Below are positions 44,511-53,075 of a stretch of DNA of 64,000 bases, piece by piece; position 1 is the stretch's first letter, and each line of letters begins with the position of its first letter. Position numbers and translations under genes: made by a program. A model generated the notes under the pieces. The model was not told where the DNA came from. It searched no databases and saw nothing but the letters and a program-made list of their open reading frames with translations. The stretch comes from Micromonospora narathiwatensis (GTDB lineage: Bacteria > Actinomycetota > Actinomycetes > Mycobacteriales > Micromonosporaceae). Location: assembly GCF_900089605.1 (NCBI RefSeq), contig NZ_LT594324.1, positions 6,547,958-6,611,957 on the forward strand, read 5' to 3'.

Positions 44511-45791
44511 ATGCAACCGGTCGGTCCGTACAGGTTCACCGAGGCACTCGGCGTCTGCCAGGTGGGCACGGCCTGGTGGGCCGTCGACGGTCAGGATCGG
44601 CTAGTCACGGTGGCGGTGCTCGCCGGTGCCGCGGCGACCGACCAGCCGTGGCGGGAGGCCTTCGCGAACGCGGCCAACGCCATGGCGCTGACCCCGGGCG
44701 GCCAGCGATACGCCAACGCCGACTTCGCGGCCGCCGAGCCGTGGGTGGCGTACCCGTCGGAGGAGGGGATGGGCGCCCAGCGTCTGTTCCAGACACTCGG
44801 CATGGAGTTGCACCCGGCGGAGTCGGAGGCGGAGGTCCTGATCACGGAGACGGGCGCGGCCGCCGACCTGCCGCAGCCGTCCCCCGAAGCGCCGACCTCC
44901 GGCGCGCCGAGCCCCACCTCCGGATCGCCGCTGCCGTGGGCGATGCACGCCGCGGTGCCCCAGCAGGTGTCTCCGGCGCCGCTGCCGGTTTCCGCCGCAC
45001 CACAGCAGGTGTCCCCCGCGCCGATGTCGGGGCACCCGCAGCCGGTGAGCGTTCCACCGCCGGACCCGTTCAGCACGCCCGTCCGCCGGATCACGCCCTC
45101 CGCCCCACCCCGACGTCGGACCGGACTCTGGATCGGGATCGCGGCCGTCGTGCTGGTGGTGCTTGCCGGTGCCGGTGGCCTGGCCGTGCTGACGAGCTCG
45201 GGTGACGACAAGGAGAAGCCGGAGAACACGGCCAGTGCCAGCAGCGCACCACCGCTGTTGCCGACGACGCCGCCGGAGTCGCCCGGCGTCGAGCCGCCGA
45301 AGCCCGGTGCGTGGCCGACCCAGTGGCCGAAGTTCAAGGAGCGGGACACCGTACGGACGTTGAACCTGGACGGTCTGGGCTTCCCGGTGAAGATGCCCAC
45401 GAACTGGCAGTGCACGCTCGCCGGTCGCGCCGAAGGGTTCGTCAAGTACCAGTGCGGTACGTCCGCGACGGGCGACCAGGCCGTCGGCGGAGAGGTGATC
45501 GTGCGCAACTGCCCGCAGCCGTGCAACGAGCAGTGGCAGAGCGCCATGCGCGGTGTCGAGGAGGCGTGGGGCACGCAGTGGATCCGTAGTGGCGAGTACG
45601 CCAGCTACGCCGAGAAGATCCTCGACGTCGACGGCGGGCAGCGGCACGGCCTGATCGTCGTGGCCTACTTCCGCAGCGGCGAGGACGGAGCGATCGATCG
45701 GCAACTGGTGATCCGGATGACCTCGCCGGTGCCGGAGGCGTACCAGTTGCGGCGCTTCGCCAACTACGTCCGCGACGTGGTCGTCTTCTGA
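44511..45791 (+). CDS. Single-pass membrane protein with kinase-like N-lobe remnant
   Basis: A 426-residue protein. The N-terminal 40 residues (VGPYRFTEALGVCQVGTAWWAVD) resemble the first strands of a Ser/Thr kinase, but the rest of the kinase is absent. A Pro/Ser-rich region follows, with PQQVSPAP occurring twice. Then come an Arg-rich stop, one membrane helix (about 208-228) and an extracytoplasmic domain of about 150 residues with paired cysteines (NWQCTL, YQCGT, RNCPQPCN). It probably senses or supports envelope functions. The duplicated leader cassette suggests coexpression with the acyltransferase. Confidence 0.6.
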   Translation: MQPVGPYRFTEALGVCQVGTAWWAVDGQDRLVTVAVLAGAAATDQPWREAFANAANAMALTPGGQRYANADFAAAEPWVAYPSEEGMGAQRLFQTLGMELHPAESEAEVLITETGAAADLPQPSPEAPTSGAPSPTSGSPLPWAMHAAVPQQVSPAPLPVSAAPQQVSPAPMSGHPQPVSVPPPDPFSTPVRRITPSAPPRRRTGLWIGIAAVVLVVLAGAGGLAVLTSSGDDKEKPENTASASSAPPLLPTTPPESPGVEPPKPGAWPTQWPKFKERDTVRTLNLDGLGFPVKMPTNWQCTLAGRAEGFVKYQCGTSATGDQAVGGEVIVRNCPQPCNEQWQSAMRGVEEAWGTQWIRSGEYASYAEKILDVDGGQRHGLIVVAYFRSGEDGAIDRQLVIRMTSPVPEAYQLRRFANYVRDVVVF

Positions 45792-45807
45792 GGACGGTGT
45801 CCGCCCG

Positions 45808-46929
45808 GTGAGCCTCGTCTCCTCCACCTCCGACGCCTCACTCCGCCCCCTCACCGACCGCTCCGTCGCGCTGGTCCACGAGTGGTTCGGTGCCACCGGC
45901 GGTTCCGAGCAGGTGTTCCTCAGCATGGCCGAGGTCGTGCCGCACGCGGAACGATTCGTGCTCTGGAAGGACCACGACGCGACGGTGGACCAGGAACTCC
46001 ACGAGTCCTGGCTGGCGAGGACGCCGTTGCGGCGCAGCAAGGCGCTCGCGCTTCCGCTCATGCCGCTCACCTGGCGCACCCTGACCCGCAAGCACTACGA
46101 CGTCGTCGTCTCGTCGAGTCACGCCTTCGCGCACACGGTCCGCATCGGAGACCCCGACCGGACCCGGCACCTGAGCTACGTGCACTCACCCGCCCGCTAC
46201 GTCTGGAGCCCGGAGCTGGACCAGCGGGGGGCCAACGCGATGCTCGCGCCGATGCGCGCCGTGCTCCAGGCGGGCGACAAACGGCTGAGCCGGCACGTCC
46301 ACAGCTACGCGGCGAACTCGCGGGAGGTCCAGGCACGGATCCGCCGCTTCTGGGGACGCGACGCCAGGGTGATCAACCCGCCGGTGGAAGTCGACTACTT
46401 CGGGGCGGCCCCGGCGCAGGTGCGCGACCAGGATCGTCGTTACCTCCTGGGCGTCGGCCGCTGGATCCCGTACAAGAACTTCGACCTGATGATCGAGATC
46501 GCCGCGGCGGCCCGCCGGCCGCTGGTCATCGCGGGCGGAGGGCCCGAGGAGGAGAACCTGCGCCGGCTCGCCGCCCGCGTCGACGTACCGGTCGAGTTCG
46601 AGATCAGGCCGACGAGGGAACGACTCCGCGAGCTGTATTGGGGAGCGGTGGCGTTGCTCTACCCGGCGCTCGAGGATTTCGGCATGATCCCGGTGGAGGC
46701 GCAGGCCTGTGGCACCCCCGTGGTGGGGTGGGCCCGCGGTGGGCTGCTGGAGACCGTGACGACCGGCGAGACCGGCTTCCTCCTCAACGCCACCGACCCG
46801 GCCGACTACATGGACCCGATTCGTCGGGCGTCGGAGCTGTCCGCCCAGGCGGCGATGACCAATGCCCGGCGTTTCACACCACAGGTCTTCCAGGCGAACG
46901 TGGCCGAATGGCTGACCGAACAGGGGTAG
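45808..46929 (+). CDS. GT4 glycosyltransferase
   Basis: A 373-residue GT-B enzyme. The N-terminus SVALVHEWFGATGGSEQVF and the segment VRIGDPDRTRHLSYVHSPARY resemble mannosyltransferases of exopolysaccharide clusters (WbaZ/WbdB-like). The donor domain contains VGRWIPYKN and the E-x7-E motif EDFGMIPVEAQACGTPVVG. The start is GTG 45808. It is the first of six glycosyltransferases in the cluster; donor and linkage cannot be read. Confidence 0.88.
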   Translation: MSLVSSTSDASLRPLTDRSVALVHEWFGATGGSEQVFLSMAEVVPHAERFVLWKDHDATVDQELHESWLARTPLRRSKALALPLMPLTWRTLTRKHYDVVVSSSHAFAHTVRIGDPDRTRHLSYVHSPARYVWSPELDQRGANAMLAPMRAVLQAGDKRLSRHVHSYAANSREVQARIRRFWGRDARVINPPVEVDYFGAAPAQVRDQDRRYLLGVGRWIPYKNFDLMIEIAAAARRPLVIAGGGPEEENLRRLAARVDVPVEFEIRPTRERLRELYWGAVALLYPALEDFGMIPVEAQACGTPVVGWARGGLLETVTTGETGFLLNATDPADYMDPIRRASELSAQAAMTNARRFTPQVFQANVAEWLTEQG

Positions 46930-47038
46930 GCACGGACACGGGTCGCCGGACCGGCCAGGAGTGCCGGTATTGGCCCGGACCGGAGAACCCACGCATACTC
47001 TTGCCGGGCTCAGTGCACTGCGAGCGGGGGATGACTTC

Positions 47039-48220
47039 ATGGTGACGGCGTCGCCCGTGCCGAATGTGCTGATGTTGGGTACCGCGGAATGGGACTCCCC
47101 GATCGCGACGAACCAGCACTACGTCGCGCGTGAGCTCGCGCAGGGCACGAAGGTGACGTTCGTCGAGTCACTGGGGCTGCGTCGGCCCAGGTTCAGCCGG
47201 GACGACCTCGTCCGGATGGCCTCGCGGGTCCGGAAGGCGGCCGGCGGTCGGGAAGCACCGGCACACCGCCCCCGGCCGGCCGGGGCACAGATCGTGTCGC
47301 CGCTCGTGCTGCCGGTGCATCGGACGCCGACCCGCCCGCTCAACCGGGCCCTGCTCAGGCGCGCCACCACCAACTGGCTCAGCAGCTCACGTCCCCGGGT
47401 GCTGTGGACGTTCACGCCCGTCACGTACGGCTTGGAAGAGGCGGCGGACGTCGTCGTCTACCACTGCGTGGACCTCCTGGCGACCTTCCCCGGCGTGGAT
47501 GCCGTTGCCGTGGCTGGCGGGGAGAGGTCGTTGTCGTCGCGTACCGCCGTCGCCATCGCCACGAGCAAGGCCGTCCAGGAGCATCTCGTCACCGCCGGCT
47601 TCCCCCGGGTCGAACTCCTGCCGAACGTCGCGGACGTGTCGGTCTTCACCGCGGCGAGCAGGCCGGCGGCCGACCGTCGGCCCACCGTTCTGTTCTCCGG
47701 CAATCTCACCGTACACAAGCTCGACGTGCGACTTCTCGAATCGGTCGCCGTCGCCCTGCGCGGGCACGGGGAGCTGCTGCTCGCCGGTCCGCTGGCGGCC
47801 GGTGGGGGCAGTTTCGACGCGGAGCTGCGGCGGCTCGAAGAACTCGGCGCCCGCCACGTCGGCACGCTCACCCCCGCCCAGCTGGCCGAGCTGGCCGGGA
47901 CCTGCGCCGTCGGGCTCATCCCGTACGAGATCAACGACTACACGCGGGGGGTCAGTCCCCTGAAGTGCTTCGAATACCTGTCCTCCGGGCTGGCGGTGCT
48001 GAGCACCCGGCTTCCGGCGGTCACCGAACTCGCGCTGACCAACTCCCACGTGGCGGTGACCGAGGCCGACGGCTTCCCCGCTCGCCTGCTGGATCTGCTC
48101 CAGCCGGTCACCGACGCCGTCGTGGACGATCGGATGGCGAGCGCGGCGGAACACGGTTGGGCAGGCCGCGGCACGTTGCTGCGCGATCTGCTGGAGACCG
48201 AACTGGTCCGTGGACGATGA
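47039..48220 (+). CDS. Glycosyltransferase (GT4-like)
   Basis: A 393-residue GT-B-type protein. NVLMLGTAEWDSPIATNQHYVAREL at the N-terminus and the segment VYHCVDLLATFPG resemble family 4/teichuronic-acid-type transferases. In the donor domain, SGNLTVHKLDV and GLIPYEINDYTRGVSPLKCFEYLSSG replace the usual motif, placing the acidic residue near SPLKCFEYL. ATG 47039 follows a GGGGGA. Its stop overlaps the next gene (ATGA). Confidence 0.82.
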   Translation: MVTASPVPNVLMLGTAEWDSPIATNQHYVARELAQGTKVTFVESLGLRRPRFSRDDLVRMASRVRKAAGGREAPAHRPRPAGAQIVSPLVLPVHRTPTRPLNRALLRRATTNWLSSSRPRVLWTFTPVTYGLEEAADVVVYHCVDLLATFPGVDAVAVAGGERSLSSRTAVAIATSKAVQEHLVTAGFPRVELLPNVADVSVFTAASRPAADRRPTVLFSGNLTVHKLDVRLLESVAVALRGHGELLLAGPLAAGGGSFDAELRRLEELGARHVGTLTPAQLAELAGTCAVGLIPYEINDYTRGVSPLKCFEYLSSGLAVLSTRLPAVTELALTNSHVAVTEADGFPARLLDLLQPVTDAVVDDRMASAAEHGWAGRGTLLRDLLETELVRGR

Positions 48221-49371
48221 AGCGGGTACTCGTCGTCAGCGTCGAACCGCCCTGGCCGGCGCAGCACGGGGGCCGCATCCGTACCGCACGCGTGGCCGAG
48301 GCGCTGAGCAACCACGTGGACGTGCTGGTCACCTTCCCCGATCACGGCAAGCGGCAGCCGGACGGGCCGGTCCCCACCCGCCCACTGCCCTGGTCACCGC
48401 CGTCCGCCGTCCGTACCCGGGCGTCGGGCCGTCCGCACCTGGGCGGGCACTACCTGGTGCCGGTCGCCGACTCCCTCGGTGCGCTCTGCGACGAGTTCCG
48501 GCCCGACGCGGTGTACTGGTCCCACTCCTACCTGGCGGCGTGGGCACCTCCGTCGTCACGACAGCAACCGCAGGTCGTCGAATTCGCCAACATCGAGAGC
48601 CGACGCCTGCGGACGCTGGTGACGGCGGCCCGTGGGTGGCAACGGATGGCCCGCCGCGCCGAGGCGACCAAGGCCGCCTTCTGGGAGCCCAGAGTGGCCG
48701 CACGCGCCGCGCTCTGCGTCGCGCTCTCCCAGCCGGACGTGGACGTGCTGCGCGGCTGGGCCCGCGATGTCGTCCTGGCCCCGAACGGTGTGGACGGATG
48801 GCCCTACACCCCCTCGCCACCGGACGGATACGTCCTCGCGCTGGCCTCGTACGACTACGAGCCGAACGTGCTGGCACTGCGCGCGTTCGTCCGGGACAGC
48901 TGGCCACTCGTCCGCGCCGAGCGTCCGGCGGCTCAACTGGTGGTCGCCGGCCGGCGTAGCGAAGCGTTGCGCCACGAACTCGCCGCCGTTCCCGGGGTGA
49001 CCGTGCTCGGCACGCTCGACGACGTGGCCGACGCCTACGCGGGAGCCGCACTGACCGTCGCCCCCGCCACCACCGGCGGTGGCTCGCAGCTCAAGCTGAC
49101 CGAGTCGATGTCGCGTGGGCGTTCCGTGGTCATGAGCCCGTTCGCGGCGCAGGGCCTGCCGCACGTCGTACGCGGCGTCGACGCCTGCCTGGTCGCCGAC
49201 GAACCGGGTTCCTTCGCCGACGCGGTCGTCGACGGGTTGCGGGACGTGTCCGCGCGGCAGGCGCGGGAGCGTGCGGGATGGCAGCGCTGCGCGGCACTCG
49301 GCTGGCCCGAGGCGGTACGCGAGCTGGTCGCCTCCATCTCGGCCCTCACCGACCGGGAGGCGGCGCGGTGA
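48217..49371 (+). CDS. GT4 glycosyltransferase
   Basis: A 384-residue GT-B enzyme beginning MKRVLVVSVEPPWPAQHGGRI. The C-terminal domain has ATTGGGSQLKLTESMSRGRSVV, a variant of the family 4 donor site in which the second Glu lies in LTESM. Overlaps of four bases with both neighbours (ATGA upstream, GTGA downstream) show a tightly coupled run of transferases. Role: sequential sugar addition to a lipid carrier in the cytoplasm. Confidence 0.84.
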   Translation: MKRVLVVSVEPPWPAQHGGRIRTARVAEALSNHVDVLVTFPDHGKRQPDGPVPTRPLPWSPPSAVRTRASGRPHLGGHYLVPVADSLGALCDEFRPDAVYWSHSYLAAWAPPSSRQQPQVVEFANIESRRLRTLVTAARGWQRMARRAEATKAAFWEPRVAARAALCVALSQPDVDVLRGWARDVVLAPNGVDGWPYTPSPPDGYVLALASYDYEPNVLALRAFVRDSWPLVRAERPAAQLVVAGRRSEALRHELAAVPGVTVLGTLDDVADAYAGAALTVAPATTGGGSQLKLTESMSRGRSVVMSPFAAQGLPHVVRGVDACLVADEPGSFADAVVDGLRDVSARQARERAGWQRCAALGWPEAVRELVASISALTDREAAR

Positions 49372-50450
49372 TCCGGCGCGTTCATCTGATCGAGTCAGGA
49401 GGCCGGGGCGGGGTCTTCAACCACGCCGTCGAGGTTGCCGCCGGTCTGACCGCACTCGGCGTGGACGTCGTCGTGCACACCGCCGACGACTGCGACGAGG
49501 CGCCTGCCCCGGTGGTCCTGTGCCGATGCGTCACCTGGCACCGGGCCTCGCCCAACCGGGTCGTCCGCCAGGCCCGGACATCGGCGCGCTATCTCCTGCG
49601 CACCCTGCCGCACCTGCACCGGGTGATCGGTCCGGAGGACATCGTCCATGTCCAGGGCATGTTCGCGCTCACCCCGGAACTCGTCTCGGTGGCCCGGCGC
49701 CGCGCCGCGACCGTCGTCGCCAGCCCGCACAACACCTTCGTCCGGTCGAACGCCCCCGGAGGCGGACGGGCCTTGCGCAGCGCGCTCCAGGACGCCGACC
49801 GGGTCCTCGTCTACTCGGAGGCCGACCGGCAGAGCCTGCTCGCCCGGGGCGTGGCCAACGTCGGCCGGGTTCCCCTGGTGCAGTGGACCCCACCCGTGCA
49901 GCCGGCACTCGTCGAGCACTGGCACCGGGAGCTGAAGCCGGACGGCGGCAGGCTGGCCCTCCTGCCCGGTCAGGTCCGGGCGGACAAGAACCCGGCGGTG
50001 TTCGTCGAGGCCGTGGCGCGGTTGCCGGGCTGGCGGGGAGCGGTGGTCGGGGCGGATCTCGGACCGGGCCGGCAGGTCGACGCGCTGGTCGAACAGACCG
50101 GGGCGGCCGTGACGACCGCCTACCGCTATCTGGACGTCGACGAGTTCACCGCGCTGGTCGCCGCCGCCGACGTCGTCGTCGCCCCGTACGAGGTCGCCAG
50201 CCAGTCCGGCGTGCTCGCGGTGGCGGCCAGGCTGGGCGTACCGACCGCGGTGGCTCCCTGCGGTGGTCTGGGCGAGTTGGCCACCGCCGTCGCCCGCGAC
50301 AGCGGCGCCGCGGCGATCGGGGAGGCCATCGTCGCCGCGTACGACCTCGGCGCGAAGCCGATCGACACGGCGGACGCCGCCATCCGCTTCCTTCACGAGT
50401 ACACCGCCACCCAGCAGAGCCGGGCCGACGGCAAGACGCGAAGCCGCTGA
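49368..50450 (+). CDS. GT4 glycosyltransferase
   Basis: A 360-residue GT-B enzyme. The N-terminal RVHLIESGGRGGVFNHAVEVA is a typical nucleotide-sugar transferase opening. The donor half has LPGQVRADKNPAVF and VVAPYEVASQSGVLAVAARLGVPTAV, where the usual Glu pair is partly replaced. GTG 49368 overlaps the previous stop. A gap of 13 bases with GGAGAGG separates it from the next gene. Confidence 0.82.
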   Translation: MIRRVHLIESGGRGGVFNHAVEVAAGLTALGVDVVVHTADDCDEAPAPVVLCRCVTWHRASPNRVVRQARTSARYLLRTLPHLHRVIGPEDIVHVQGMFALTPELVSVARRRAATVVASPHNTFVRSNAPGGGRALRSALQDADRVLVYSEADRQSLLARGVANVGRVPLVQWTPPVQPALVEHWHRELKPDGGRLALLPGQVRADKNPAVFVEAVARLPGWRGAVVGADLGPGRQVDALVEQTGAAVTTAYRYLDVDEFTALVAAADVVVAPYEVASQSGVLAVAARLGVPTAVAPCGGLGELATAVARDSGAAAIGEAIVAAYDLGAKPIDTADAAIRFLHEYTATQQSRADGKTRSR

Positions 50451-50463
50451 GGAGAGGACCGTA

Positions 50464-51537
50464 TTGTCCAGGTTGACCATCACGATGGTCTCCGTCTCGG
50501 ATAGCGCCGGCGGTGCCGAGGCGCACACCGTCGCGCTCGGCCAGGGAATGCGGGATCGCGGCCACGACGTGGTCCTGTACGGCCGGTGCCCGGGGTGGGA
50601 CGAGCACAGCCTGACCCGACGAGAGATCGGGCTCGGCCCGAAATGGTCGCGTCGGACGATGGCCACCGGCCTCCTACGGGTGCCCATCGAGCGACACCGG
50701 ACGCGGACCATCGCCGACTCCTCGATCTACCACCTCCAGTTCAAGCGGGAACAGATCGCCCTGACCGCGCCCCTGTCCCGCCGAGCGCCGGTGGTCTGGA
50801 CGGAGCACGGGCGGTGGATGGGCGGTCCGGCCGGCCGGCTGCTGCTCGCGGGTTACGCGCGCGCGGCCGAGCACGTCTCCCGGGTGGTCTGCGTCAGCGC
50901 GGCCGTGGCCAGCGACCTGGAACCCGTGGTCGGCCGGGACAAGCTCGTCGTGGTCCCGAATTCGATCGACACCCGGCGCTACGCCGCCCCGTCGGCCCCG
51001 GCGCGGGCGGCGTTGCGCCGACAGTTGCTGCCGAGCCACCTCCAGGACCGCCGGGTCGCCGTCCTCGCCGCGCGGCTGCACGCCGCCAAGCGGCACGACC
51101 GGGCCATCGCGGCGGCAACGGCCAGCGGAAGCGCCCTGCTCGTCGTCGGCGACGGGCCCGACCGCGAGCGGCTGGAACGGCTCAGCGCGGGCAACACCGA
51201 CGTGCACTTCACGGGCCACCGGGAGGACGTACCCGACCTCCTCGCGGCCAGCGACTTCTACCTCTACTGCGGGGCCGAGACCGACGGCACGCCGACCTGC
51301 GTGCTTGAGGCGACCGCCGCCGGGCTGCCGGTCGTGGCGTTCCGGGGTGATCCCGGGACGGAACTGGTCGCCCGCTGCGGTGGCCTCGTGGTGGAGGACC
51401 CGTCAGAACTGACGGCCGAGCGGGCATCGGCGATGCTGGAACTCCGCGGCGGCGGCGTCGCATACGTCGAGCAACAGCACGGCCGCGAGAGCTGGCTCGA
51501 CGGGTATGAACGCATCTTCGGGGAGTGTCTCCGTTGA
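50464..51537 (+). CDS. GT4 glycosyltransferase
   Basis: A 357-residue GT-B enzyme starting, most likely, at TTG 50464 because GGAGAGG lies at ideal distance upstream; ATG 50485 is the alternative. Features are VSDSAGGAEAHTVALGQGM (acceptor side), ARLHAAKRHD and the E-x7-E stretch ETDGTPTCVLEATAAGLPVVA. It is followed directly by the flippase gene, with a TTGA overlap. Confidence 0.85.
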   Translation: MSRLTITMVSVSDSAGGAEAHTVALGQGMRDRGHDVVLYGRCPGWDEHSLTRREIGLGPKWSRRTMATGLLRVPIERHRTRTIADSSIYHLQFKREQIALTAPLSRRAPVVWTEHGRWMGGPAGRLLLAGYARAAEHVSRVVCVSAAVASDLEPVVGRDKLVVVPNSIDTRRYAAPSAPARAALRRQLLPSHLQDRRVAVLAARLHAAKRHDRAIAAATASGSALLVVGDGPDRERLERLSAGNTDVHFTGHREDVPDLLAASDFYLYCGAETDGTPTCVLEATAAGLPVVAFRGDPGTELVARCGGLVVEDPSELTAERASAMLELRGGGVAYVEQQHGRESWLDGYERIFGECLR

Positions 51538-53042
51538 CCTCTCCTGGACAGACCACGAACACGCCGGGGGACCTCGGCACCCGGGCGGGCACCGTAGCGG
51601 CGGATTCCGAAGCGACCGGACCGCCAGCGGGCTCGCGGTCGGCGCGCGGGCTCAGCATGGCCACGGCCGTCTCTCTCGGCCTCCGGCTTCTCGGCATGGC
51701 CGTCGGCATGGCGACCAACTCCGTCCTGGCCCGCTATCTGAACCCGGACGGGTACGGTGTCTTCGCCCTCGCGCTCACCCTGGGCACGGCGGCGGCACAG
51801 GTCGCCGACATGGGCACGACGATCACCGTGAGTTCCCGGATAGCGCGGGAGAAGGCGTCCGCCGGCCGAATCCTGAGTACCGGCCTGGTCATCCGCACGT
51901 CGGTGGCGCTGGTCGCGACCGTCGTCCTGCTCATCGCCGCCGCCCGAGGGCTTTTCGGAGAGTCCAGCTCGGTCGTCGGCGTCGTCGCCGTGGCGACGCC
52001 GCTGTCCGCGGCGTCGGTGCTCACCGCCGGCGCGACGGCCCGCTTTCGTCCCGAGGTGTCCTCGGTCCTCGCCCTCATTCAGGGCGTCCTCTGGCTGATC
52101 GCGGTCGTGGCCATCGCCCGCACCGGCGGCGACGTCGTGCTGCTCGGCTGGTTCTTCGTCGCCGTCGTCGCGGTGCAGACCTGCGTCGGCGTGCTGATCA
52201 ACCGAAGGCTGGTGCCACTCGGCCGACCGTCGTGGGCGGAGGCGGGTCGGATCTTCGCGCTGAGCTGGCCGCTCGCGATCAGTGCGCTGGCGGTCATGGC
52301 CTACTACCGGCTCGGCTCGGTGATCCTGTTCCACGTCCGGGGCGCCGCCGAGGTGGGCTACTACTCGGCCGCGTACAAGTTCCTCGACGTCGCCCAGCTC
52401 GGCCCGGCCATGTTGGTGGCTCCCCTGCTCCCGATCGTGGCGACCAGCTTGTCCATGGACGCCCAGCGCCGCAATCTGATCTTCAGCCTGGCGACGCGCA
52501 CCGGCGCCGTGATCGGCGCGGGTACGGCGGTCATGCTGATCGCCCTCGCTCCCGCCCTGGTCGGCTATCTCTACGGAGACGACTTCGCCCCGGCGGTCAG
52601 GCCCCTGGTCCTGCTCGCCGTGGCCTTCATCGGCATCACCCTCGGCTATGTCGGCACGACGATCTGCTCCGCGCTGGGCGTCGTACGGCCGATCGCGGTG
52701 TTGACCGTCTCGGTGGCGGTGGTCAACCTCGCGGCACAGTTCTGGGCCTGCGCCCGATGGGGAGCCACGGGTGCCGCCGCGGTCGCGGCCGCGACGGAGT
52801 TCGTCATCGGCGTCACGACCTGCTTGTTGGCGGCGCGGGCGATGACGTCGCGACTGCCCGTGCGGGAGATGGCGGCCGTCCTCGCCCTCGGCGCCGCCAC
52901 GATTGTCGTGTTTTGGCTGGTCCGGCTTCCGTGGCCGGTCGAGGCAATGTTGGCCGCCGGCATGTTCGGCGCCGCGGTGCTGGCCTCGCGGGCGATCACC
53001 CCCGTGGACCTCAGGCGCGTGCTGTCCCGCAAGGCCTTGTGA
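51534..53042 (+). CDS. Polysaccharide flippase (Wzx/MATE-like)
   Basis: A 502-residue membrane protein with 12-14 predicted helices. It begins after a hydrophilic N-terminus (about 40 residues) with LSMATAVSLGLRLLGMAVG and RYLNPDGYGVFALALTLG, the typical Wzx/PST opening. It would flip lipid-linked oligosaccharide across the membrane. TTG 51534 (GGGGAG 9 bases upstream, overlapping the previous stop) is preferred to GTG 51525. It is the transport step between the cytoplasmic transferases and the polymerase at 55167. Confidence 0.88.
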   Translation: MTSPGQTTNTPGDLGTRAGTVAADSEATGPPAGSRSARGLSMATAVSLGLRLLGMAVGMATNSVLARYLNPDGYGVFALALTLGTAAAQVADMGTTITVSSRIAREKASAGRILSTGLVIRTSVALVATVVLLIAAARGLFGESSSVVGVVAVATPLSAASVLTAGATARFRPEVSSVLALIQGVLWLIAVVAIARTGGDVVLLGWFFVAVVAVQTCVGVLINRRLVPLGRPSWAEAGRIFALSWPLAISALAVMAYYRLGSVILFHVRGAAEVGYYSAAYKFLDVAQLGPAMLVAPLLPIVATSLSMDAQRRNLIFSLATRTGAVIGAGTAVMLIALAPALVGYLYGDDFAPAVRPLVLLAVAFIGITLGYVGTTICSALGVVRPIAVLTVSVAVVNLAAQFWACARWGATGAAAVAAATEFVIGVTTCLLAARAMTSRLPVREMAAVLALGAATIVVFWLVRLPWPVEAMLAAGMFGAAVLASRAITPVDLRRVLSRKAL

Positions 53043-53075
53043 GTACGCCGACGGCGAAGACCTCACCGCAGCCGA

